DNA of 12,656 nt from Bacillota bacterium (GTDB lineage Bacteria > Bacillota > Clostridia > Saccharofermentanales > Fastidiosipilaceae). The DNA lies in NCBI GenBank assembly GCA_023442635.1, contig JAEZYR010000151.1, forward strand, positions 1-12,656, given 5' to 3'. The translations under genes and the position numbers were made by a program. Shown piece after piece: positions 7,423 through 12,656 of the stretch. Within the stretch, counting starts at the first letter, position 1. Every line of letters begins with the position of its first letter. The notes beneath the pieces were generated by a model, which saw nothing but the letters and a program-made list of their open reading frames with translations, was not told where the DNA came from and searched no databases.

Positions 7423-8031
7423 ATGCCCATAAACCAGATCCCTCAAACAGCGCAAACGCACCTGGACCTCAACCGAGGCCTACATTGGAAAGCTGAGCAA
7501 GCATGGTTAGGCGACCCGCTTTTGTTGAAGCAGCTCGCCCTCTTTTTCCTTCTTCCTTGGGGCGTGCTGACCTTAGCCCTGGCTCTTTCAACGCGCTTTT
7601 GGGTCTGGGGGCTGACTTGGTTGCTCGCTTTGATCCTGCTCTTCACTTTCGCCGTTTTGCTACATCTGGCTGTTGGCAAGAGCTATCACCTGAGCTATAA
7701 ACTCGACGCAAAGCGCATTGAGCTAGACTTGCGTTATGAGGTCAAAAAACCAAGAATATATGCCTTTCTGCAGCGCCTAGTAGCCCTGTTCTGTAAGCGC
7801 CCATCTTGTGCTGGTTTGGCCATCCTGCTGCAGCGCAATCCCAAGCAAAAAATCCGTTGGGCTCTTATCTACGACAATCGCCGATCCCTTTTGCCAAAAA
7901 ATGCCCTCATTTTGCATCACGGCTTCTTCCGTCAGCTGCTTCTGAAACAATGCCCCGTGCAGCTAGAAGAGCTACAACAGGCTATTGAGGTACTGATCCG
8001 CCGGGCGGATCCTGCTCAAGAACGCCTGTAA
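7423..8031 (+). CDS. Two-TM membrane protein of unknown function
   Basis: I do not recognise this 202-residue protein. A hydrophilic N-terminus (1-33) with several Trp/Asp residues precedes two hydrophobic helices at about 36-57 and 61-83 with a very short turn between them, so both ends should face the same side, most likely the cytoplasm. The remainder is basic and appears to alternate strands (SYHLSYKLD 88-95, RIELDLRYEV 98-107, IRWALIYDNRRSLLP 144-158) before a C-terminal amphipathic helix (about 178-195). This two-helix hairpin plus beta-rich cytoplasmic domain recalls YcxB-like or bacterial PH-like membrane proteins, but only in outline. AGAGGAG lies 7 nt before the ATG. It has its own candidate promoter, and the gap to the Pit gene contains that gene's promoter, so it is probably monocistronic. 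Confidence 0.75.
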   Translation: MPINQIPQTAQTHLDLNRGLHWKAEQAWLGDPLLLKQLALFFLLPWGVLTLALALSTRFWVWGLTWLLALILLFTFAVLLHLAVGKSYHLSYKLDAKRIELDLRYEVKKPRIYAFLQRLVALFCKRPSCAGLAILLQRNPKQKIRWALIYDNRRSLLPKNALILHHGFFRQLLLKQCPVQLEELQQAIEVLIRRADPAQERL

Positions 8032-8093
8032 AGCCCCAATTCTAGGCCTTCAGCGCCCACAGGTCCCACAAGCATGTCTTGCAGGATATATTG

Positions 8094-8121
8094 TTGTGCA
8101 CCCCGAGCTATCCGTTATAAT
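8094..8121 (+). promoter_or_regulatory. Promoter of the phosphate transport operon
   Basis: A perfect TATAAT -10 is at 8116-8121. TTGTGC (8094-8099) lies at 16-nt spacing; TTGTTG (8091-8096) would give 19 nt. The leader to the GTG start is about 50 nt. I see no clear PhoB-type direct-repeat box. Confidence 0.65.
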
Positions 8122-8179
8122 GTGTACGTTGTTTTGACATAAATCTCACGCAAATCCACAAGCAGAAAGCGAGGCTCCA

Positions 8180-9202
8180 GTGTCCCCCTTTTTGATCTTT
8201 GTTTTGGTGTTGGTTTCCGCCTCCATTTTCGTTAATGGCTGGACCGATGCCCCAAACGCCATCGCAACCGTTGTTTCTACTCGCGTCTTGCCGCCTCGCA
8301 TAGCGATCGGCTTCGGCGCTTTTTTTAACTTTCTTGGCGTCTTTTTGACAGGTTCGGCCGTGGCTCAGACGACAGCTACAATCGTCGAACTCAACTCTGG
8401 TCAAGACGGTCTTGTGACCTTGGCGGCAGCCCAGCTGTCCATCGTGCTCTGGGCTGTGGGTGCTTGGCGCTACGGCATTCCCACTTCGGAGAGCCACGCC
8501 CTGATCGCTGGCCTCATGGGGGCTGGCATTTCCATGAACGGCTTGAGTGCCCTGAATGTCCACAGCATTCTGCGCGTGCTCTACGGCTTGGTGATTTCGA
8601 CCGTCATCGGTTTCATCCTAGGTTATCTGATCACCTGGCTCATCCGCCAAATCGGCATCCTCTTTCAGCCCAATCGCCGCCATGCCAATCGCTTCTTCTC
8701 CTTCGGGCAGATGGTGTCTGCCAGCGCCATGGCTTTTTCGCACGGAGCCCAAGATGGCCAGAAGTTCATGGGCGTGCTTGTCCTAGCCCTCATTCTGGAC
8801 GGAGTCAAAAAAGTGCCAGCTGGGAGTAGCTGGGATATTCCTATGGTCATCATGCTCTTCTGCTCCATCCTGATGGCTGTCGGCACCTCAATTGGCGGCT
8901 ATCGCATCATCAAGACGATGGGCATGGATATGGTGCGACTCGAGAAGTATCAGGGCTTTGGTGCTGAAGTTGCTGCCAGTACTTCTATGCTCTTGGCCAC
9001 TTTTGCAGGTATCCCGCTTTCGACCACCAACACCAAAGGCACCGCTATGATGGGTGCTGGCGCCACCAAAGGCCTACGTCGGGTCAATTGGGGCGTCGCC
9101 CGCGAAATGGTTCTTGCCTGGGTGCTGACCTTCCCTGCCTGCCTCTGCCTCGGCTGGCTCTTTGCCACTGGCCTGCGCTTTTTGGTTCACCTCTTCGTCT
9201 GA
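8180..9202 (+). CDS. PiT-family inorganic phosphate transporter
   Basis: This 340-residue integral membrane protein shows the two inverted PiT half-signatures: GWTDAPNA (20-27, Asp23 and Asn26) near the start and FSHGAQDGQK (186-195, Asp192) in the second half. The repeated PTSESHAL (101-108) and PLSTTNT (279-285) motifs complete the pattern. These proteins carry phosphate, often as a metal-phosphate complex, into the cell with H+ or Na+. The length is typical of the short bacterial form without a large central loop. The start is GTG at 8180, with a weak GCGAGG 5 nt before it. The GTG places the GWTDAPNA helix in the normal N-terminal position. It is the first gene of a pair with the DUF47 protein downstream. 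The central cytoplasmic segment at about 160-175 is short and basic. Confidence 0.93.
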   Translation: MSPFLIFVLVLVSASIFVNGWTDAPNAIATVVSTRVLPPRIAIGFGAFFNFLGVFLTGSAVAQTTATIVELNSGQDGLVTLAAAQLSIVLWAVGAWRYGIPTSESHALIAGLMGAGISMNGLSALNVHSILRVLYGLVISTVIGFILGYLITWLIRQIGILFQPNRRHANRFFSFGQMVSASAMAFSHGAQDGQKFMGVLVLALILDGVKKVPAGSSWDIPMVIMLFCSILMAVGTSIGGYRIIKTMGMDMVRLEKYQGFGAEVAASTSMLLATFAGIPLSTTNTKGTAMMGAGATKGLRRVNWGVAREMVLAWVLTFPACLCLGWLFATGLRFLVHLFV

Positions 9203-9233
9203 TCCAGATCCGCAGATCGTGATCGCTTAGGCT

Positions 9234-9256
9234 GCTTTGGTCTTTTTCACCAAAGC
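9234..9256 (+). repeat. Intercistronic hairpin between Pit and DUF47 genes
   Basis: GCTTTGGT, 7-nt loop CTTTTTC, ACCAAAGC: a perfect 8-bp stem 31 nt after the Pit stop. No T-run follows, so it is unlikely to be a full terminator. It could stabilise or process the mRNA and set the relative level of the two proteins. Confidence 0.5.
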
Positions 9257-9303
9257 CCATCCATTTCGCTCAGACCGCACGCAAGAACACAAGAACACAT
9301 CGC

Positions 9304-9316
9304 TTAGCTTAGCTAA
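9304..9316. repeat. TTAGCT-T-AGCTAA palindrome before the DUF47 gene
   Basis: A perfect 6-bp dyad with a 1-nt centre, ending 10 nt before the ribosome site. The same palindrome with a G centre is at 3357-3369, before the hydrolase gene. Confidence 0.4.
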
Positions 9317-9326
9317 AGACAAATCT

Positions 9327-9332
9327 GGAGGA
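9327..9332 (+). promoter_or_regulatory. Ribosome binding site fixing the DUF47 start
   Basis: GGAGGA lies 6 nt before the ATG at 9339. The reading frame is open upstream to an ATG-like start at 9237, but that has no ribosome site and would add 34 unconserved-looking residues. Confidence 0.75.
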
Positions 9333-9338
9333 AGCAAT

Positions 9339-9962
9339 ATGGCTCAACGCAAGAATCAAGATTACTTCGAAATGTTCCGCGAAGGAGCAAAAATCGGCCA
9401 GCGAGCTGCTGAAGCTCTGCATAAGGGCGTACTCGAAAAGTGCATTGACGAGGACATTCTCCGCTCCATCAAGAGCATCGAACACGAGGGTGACCTGCAT
9501 GTCCACAAATCTCAGCAAGCCATCGAGAAGGCCTTTATTACGCCTTTTGACAATACCGATATGGTTGACTTACTGAGAGCTTTGGAGAATGTCACCGACG
9601 CCATCGACGCGACTGCCCATTGTCTCTACATGACACGCACGCAAGAAGCCACAAGCTTTCTCCTCAAATTTACAGAGCTGATCGCCGAGTCCACACGCAA
9701 GCTTTCTCAGCTTATGGATGCTTTCCACGCCAAGGGCAAGGCCGCTCGCGAAGAGATGCACGAGTTGGTCATCGAAGTCAATCACCTAGAAGAAATCGGC
9801 GACCAGACCTACATGCGAGCCATCTATGACCTATATGACGGTTCTCACCATGCCCTCGATGTTCTGCGCTATCAGACGGTCTACCAAGCCATGGAAGACG
9901 CCCTCGACGCTTGCGAAGCTGTCGCAGATCGGGCTGAGCGCTTGCTCATCACTTTCAGCTAA
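9339..9962 (+). CDS. DUF47 (PhoU-like) phosphate transport accessory protein
   Basis: This 207-residue, all-helical cytoplasmic protein is of the DUF47/PhoU-related family (PF01865), which is typically encoded beside PiT transporters and thought to control their activity. Acidic metal-cluster type motifs recur through the helices: EHEGD (48-52), LENVTDAID (82-90), HLEEIGDQ (149-156) and MEDALDACEAVAD (185-197). These are the E-x-x-x-D spacings by which PhoU proteins bind metal. The length is standard for the family. The gap to the Pit gene (136 nt) is larger than in many such pairs and holds a hairpin and a short palindrome, so an internal control point is possible. A GC-rich terminator at 10019-10057 closes the operon. 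Confidence 0.92.
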   Translation: MAQRKNQDYFEMFREGAKIGQRAAEALHKGVLEKCIDEDILRSIKSIEHEGDLHVHKSQQAIEKAFITPFDNTDMVDLLRALENVTDAIDATAHCLYMTRTQEATSFLLKFTELIAESTRKLSQLMDAFHAKGKAAREEMHELVIEVNHLEEIGDQTYMRAIYDLYDGSHHALDVLRYQTVYQAMEDALDACEAVADRAERLLITFS

Positions 9963-9972
9963 AAGCCAGCAT

Positions 9973-9998
9973 AGGAGCTGTCTTTTGTAACAGCTCCT
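9973..9998. repeat. 9-bp hairpin after the DUF47 gene
   Basis: AGGAGCTGT, 8-nt loop, ACAGCTCCT: a perfect stem 10 nt after the stop. It lacks a following T-run on the plus strand. It may assist termination or protect the 3' end; the better terminator is the next hairpin. Confidence 0.5.
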
Positions 9999-10018
9999 CA
10001 CCCCTCAAAAGCATCCCA

Positions 10019-10057
10019 AAGCTGCCAGCGGATGGTCTCTGCCGGCGGCTTTTCTTT
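10019..10057 (+). terminator. Intrinsic terminator of the Pit/DUF47 operon
   Basis: The left arm 10019-10029 pairs with 10041-10051 (one G-U and one mismatch in 11) around an 11-nt loop. It is GC-rich and runs directly into TTTTCTTT. It ends just before the stop codon of the convergent Maf gene. Confidence 0.75.
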
Positions 10058-10059
10058 GC

Positions 10060-10953
10060 TTAGCTATCCTCTGTAGCAAGCAGCTGATTCAGCAGACTCA
10101 GGCTTCGCCCCAAAACAGCGAGCGGTAGGCCTACGATCGTCTCATAGTCACCTCGGATCGATTCGACCAGCAGGGCACCTTCATCTTGGATGCCATAGGC
10201 TCCTGCCTTATCCATGCAGGTGCCCAAAGCTACATATTCGCGGATGACTTGTCGCTGGCAGCTATCCAGCGCATAGAATCGTAGCTGGCTTTGGGCTAAG
10301 TAGGTCCAATAACGCATGCCCTGCTTGTCCATTTGGGTTTGGGTTCTTGCTGTCTCTAGACGGCTGTCGTCAGCTGTAGCTTGGGTGCTTTCTCGATGTT
10401 CTGCCAGCTGCCAGCCCAAAGTGCCTAAGGCCTCTTCGATCTTTGGCTTTGCTTTCCACAATTGCCAGGGTAAAGCCAAGGTCATAGCGGTCAGAACGCT
10501 TTGCTCTCGCCCACACAACTGTTCTAACATCCAAATTGCTTCTGCCTCGTCTCGCGGCTTACCAAAAAGCCCCGCTTCACTATAGACGAGGGTATCCGCC
10601 GCCAAGATCATCTCTGACACCTGCCCTTGCCCCTGAGCTTGGCGGTCGGTCTCGAGTTCCTGCCAGCAAGCCCTAGCCTTGGCCAAAGAGAGCTGAGGCA
10701 AGATGGCCTTAGCCTTGGCCAAAGCTGTCAGGCCTTGGGCTTCAGCTTCTTCTTCAGCCCTAGTTTGGACTTGGCTTTCATCTACTTTGGGCACATGTAT
10801 CTTGGGTGTAAAACCCAGGCGCTCCAGCAAGTCTCGCCGTCTGGGCGAAGCACTAGCCAAGCATAGATCTGGCAGATGTGACCACTGTTTGGCCAAAGAG
10901 CCGCCCCTCGCTACCTGGCAAGGGCAAGAGGCGAGACTTCTATCTTCCTTCAT
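10060..10953 (-). CDS. maf: Maf-family nucleoside triphosphate pyrophosphatase (enlarged)
   Basis: Maf proteins hydrolyse non-canonical or excess nucleoside triphosphates to the monophosphate and are linked to septum control. The signature residues are present: SASPRRRDLL (34-43), AADT with catalytic Asp120, GKPRD (131-135), DKAGAYGIQ (248-256) and GDYETIVGLP (268-277). The SPRR, GKP and GIQ combination resembles the dTTP/UTP (YhdE-like) subtype, a cautious reading. At 297 residues it is about 100 longer than usual. The extra parts are an N-terminal 25-30 residues, a Gln/Ala-rich addition near 88-112, and roughly 45 residues between VLTAMTLA (153-160) and FYALD (226-230) where family members have a short turn. 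GGGAGG lies 13 nt before the ATG at 10953 and 10 nt before a TTG at 10956, so the TTG is a possible start, one codon longer. It is divergent from the HelD-like gene and convergent with DUF47. Confidence 0.9.
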   Translation of the reverse strand: MKEDRSLASCPCQVARGGSLAKQWSHLPDLCLASASPRRRDLLERLGFTPKIHVPKVDESQVQTRAEEEAEAQGLTALAKAKAILPQLSLAKARACWQELETDRQAQGQGQVSEMILAADTLVYSEAGLFGKPRDEAEAIWMLEQLCGREQSVLTAMTLALPWQLWKAKPKIEEALGTLGWQLAEHRESTQATADDSRLETARTQTQMDKQGMRYWTYLAQSQLRFYALDSCQRQVIREYVALGTCMDKAGAYGIQDEGALLVESIRGDYETIVGLPLAVLGRSLSLLNQLLATEDS

Positions 10954-10989
10954 CAAAACTTTTCTTCCTCCCTAACACAGCTCACTGCG

Positions 10990-10998
10990 TGCTAGAAT
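10990..10998 (+). promoter_or_regulatory. Extended -10 promoter of the HelD-like gene
   Basis: TG-C-TAGAAT is an extended -10 at 10990-10998 with no good -35, a combination that can work without one. It would give a leader of about 35 nt before the ATG. The hexamer is the left half of an inverted repeat (10992-11024). Confidence 0.45.
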
Positions 10999-11024
10999 AA
11001 CGTTTTATTGACTTTTGATTCTAG
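10992..11024. repeat. CTAGAAT-N19-ATTCTAG inverted repeat at the helD promoter
   Basis: Perfect 7-bp arms at 10992-10998 and 11018-11024 flank the expected transcription start. The left arm overlaps the -10. It may be an operator with widely spaced half-sites, or chance. Confidence 0.4.
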
Positions 11025-11040
11025 TCTTATGAGGTGAATC

Positions 11041-12656
11041 ATGCTTGCAACTCCATTTAAGGGCGAAGAAGAGCGTCGAGATTTTGAAGAAGCTTGGCTA
11101 CGAGAAAGCATCGCTTTTATTGACCAACAGCTCGCTCAATTGGATCAAACCCTACTCTGGCGTGTCCATCAAGACCGTGAAATGGTGCAGCAGATTCGCG
11201 AAGATGGCCTAGTCGGGCGCGACAACGCCTCAGCCGAACTCGCCAACCTCAACCAGGAGCTGGACAATAACCAGAGTCTCTACACCAATGCGATGCTCGA
11301 AAAGAGACGCCTCTTGCGTGTCAAGCCCAGTCCCTATTTCGGCCGTTTTCATTTCCGTTATGCCTCTGATAACAGCCTCGAAGACGTCGCCATCGGCCTC
11401 ACGGGTCTCATTGACCTGAACGACTTTCGCATCTATGTCGTGGACTGGCGCAGCCCCATCGCCTCTCTTTACTATGACTTTGAGCGCGGCCCAGCCCACT
11501 ATCAGACCGCCAACGAGCGCTTTGACGGAACCCTCGAAGATCGCTGGCAAATTTTGATTCGCGACGGCGTTTTGCGCTGCATCATTGCCAGCGAGCAAGA
11601 AACCCATGACGATATTCTCCAATCTGTCCTAGCCGAAAAAAGCAACCAACAGATGCGCAATATCGTCGCTACTTTGCAGCGCGAGCAGAATCGCATCGTG
11701 CGCATCGATCCCCACGAAAGCTTATTGGTACAGGGCGTCGCTGGTTCTGGTAAGACAGCCATCGCCCTCCACCGCGCAGCTTACTTGCTCTATCGCCAAA
11801 AGCAGATGCGAGCAGAAGAAATTTTGCTGCTGACCCCCAATGAGGCTCTAGCTGACTACGTGGCAGAAGTCCTGCCGGACCTCAATGAGGCACCCTTGGA
11901 AGCCATGACTTGGCACGAGGCTCTTAGGCAGGAACTCGGCCATATCGAAAAGCACTTTTTGTTCACCGAAATCCGCCACAGCAAGGCAGAAAAAAGAAAG
12001 CTCGTCCGCCCTCTTGCTTTTTTGGATGAATTAAAGGCTTACGAGGCGGAACTGCCTCAGCGCGCCATGAACTTTCACGCTCTCAAGGGCCGACGCTGGG
12101 AGATCCCCCAAGCCGTTTTGGAGGGCTTCTATTTTGACAATTACCAGCGGCTGCCAGCCCTCCAGAGGCCAGCGGCCATGTTGGACAACCTCCTAGACTA
12201 TCTCCGCCGACAACGCGTCTCGCTGCGTCAGGGACGCCAAGAGCTAGAACAACAATTAGCCCGCTGTGTGAAGCTTCGTCGCTTGAGCCATCTCTTGCTG
12301 GACTTTGCAGCCTGGTATAACGAACGGCATCCAGAACAGCCTTATGAGCTCGCCCTGCAAGAGATCTCAACACCTTCTCTCCGCCAGCCAACTGCCTCCC
12401 CTGCCCCTGCTGACGACCTGAACGGCTGGGACGATTCAGAAGACCACGACAAAGACGCCAGCAGCAACTTTGCAGAAGATGCTGACGAAGCCCCTTCGAA
12501 GTGGCTCTCTGCAGGCTTCGGCGAAAAAGACGGCGTCACGCTCAACGGCTATGACGAAATTGACCTCATCGTTTTGACTTGGCTCAAACTTGCTGCTTGG
12601 GGGGCAACGTCAACAGAGAACAAAAACATTCGCCACTTAATTGTCGATGAGATGCA
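11041..12656 (+). CDS. helD: HelD-like UvrD/Rep-family ATPase, RNA polymerase recycling factor (partial, C-terminus off window)
   Basis: The frame is open to the right edge (538 codons plus 2 nt). The N-terminal 90 residues form a long charged coiled-coil hairpin (about 10-50 and 62-92), the arm by which HelD enters the RNA polymerase secondary channel. Next come a beta-rich part with IYVVDWRSPIASLYYDF (131-147), typical of HelD, and Walker A GVAGSGKT (232-239). The fragment ends within Walker B (LIVDEM, 533-538). HelD removes stalled or inactive RNA polymerase from DNA using ATP. Full-length relatives are about 700-780 residues, so roughly a third is missing. Residues 458-483 are strikingly acidic (12 Asp/Glu of 26, one Lys) within a Pro/Ala/Ser-rich, probably disordered insert. 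GAGGTGA lies 3 nt before the ATG. A UvrD-type DNA helicase is the alternative, but the DWRSP block and N-terminal arm argue for HelD. Confidence 0.88.
   Translation, partial: MLATPFKGEEERRDFEEAWLRESIAFIDQQLAQLDQTLLWRVHQDREMVQQIREDGLVGRDNASAELANLNQELDNNQSLYTNAMLEKRRLLRVKPSPYFGRFHFRYASDNSLEDVAIGLTGLIDLNDFRIYVVDWRSPIASLYYDFERGPAHYQTANERFDGTLEDRWQILIRDGVLRCIIASEQETHDDILQSVLAEKSNQQMRNIVATLQREQNRIVRIDPHESLLVQGVAGSGKTAIALHRAAYLLYRQKQMRAEEILLLTPNEALADYVAEVLPDLNEAPLEAMTWHEALRQELGHIEKHFLFTEIRHSKAEKRKLVRPLAFLDELKAYEAELPQRAMNFHALKGRRWEIPQAVLEGFYFDNYQRLPALQRPAAMLDNLLDYLRRQRVSLRQGRQELEQQLARCVKLRRLSHLLLDFAAWYNERHPEQPYELALQEISTPSLRQPTASPAPADDLNGWDDSEDHDKDASSNFAEDADEAPSKWLSAGFGEKDGVTLNGYDEIDLIVLTWLKLAAWGATSTENKNIRHLIVDEM

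Noticed and set aside
8108..8563. Minus-strand open frame of 151 codons overlapping the Pit promoter and gene start
   Set aside because: It is antisense to the conserved PiT signature, has polar low-information composition and no ribosome site.
11230..11622. Minus-strand open frame of 130 codons inside the HelD-like gene
   Set aside because: It is antisense to the conserved DWRSP block and has no supporting signals; it is a by-product of codon bias.
1..12656. Defence island, prophage or biosynthetic cluster
   Set aside because: The genes are ordinary transporters, enzymes and housekeeping factors with matching composition and no integrase, phage, toxin or synthase gene.

Overview
The window looks like an ordinary chromosomal stretch of a Gram-positive-type bacterium, most likely Bacillota and Clostridia-like. 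The reasons are strong AGGAGG-type ribosome sites before most genes, use of GTG starts, an MMPL exporter paired with a secreted X-X-X-L-X-X-G heptad protein, a two-repeat YccF protein, a Pit/DUF47 phosphate pair and a HelD-type RNA polymerase recycling ATPase. The genus cannot be named from sequence alone. Base composition looks roughly even in GC and similar throughout. I see no tRNA, rRNA, CRISPR array, transposase, integrase or phage gene.

Layout, left to right. (1) Positions 1-3118, minus strand: an MMPL/RND-type membrane transporter translationally coupled (TGATG) to a secreted protein with heptad repeats that runs off the left edge. (2) Positions 3119-3415: a divergent control region unusually rich in small dyads. 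(3) Positions 3416-5646, plus strand: an alpha/beta hydrolase overlapping by GTGA with an AI-2E family membrane protein, followed by a bidirectional terminator near 5716-5756. (4) Positions 5778-7170, minus strand: an endonuclease/exonuclease/phosphatase-fold enzyme and, upstream of it, a YccF membrane protein. (5) Positions 7423-8031, plus strand: an unrecognised two-TM membrane protein. (6) Positions 8180-9962, plus strand: a PiT-type phosphate transporter and its DUF47 (PhoU-like) partner, with a good promoter in front and a terminator at 10019-10057. (7) Positions 10060-10953, minus strand: an enlarged Maf-type nucleotide pyrophosphatase. (8) Position 11041 to the right edge, plus strand: a HelD-like ATPase cut at its Walker B motif.

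Functional links supported by gene arrangement are few: MMPL with its secreted partner, hydrolase with AI-2E protein, and Pit with DUF47. The remaining genes are single housekeeping-like units. I found no clear new multi-gene system. The points most worth a second look are the oversized Maf protein, the acidic loop in the HelD-like protein, the hydrolase with Cys in place of the usual oxyanion-loop His, and the dyad-rich region 3119-3415. One of its palindromes (TTAGCTNAGCTAA) recurs in front of the DUF47 gene.
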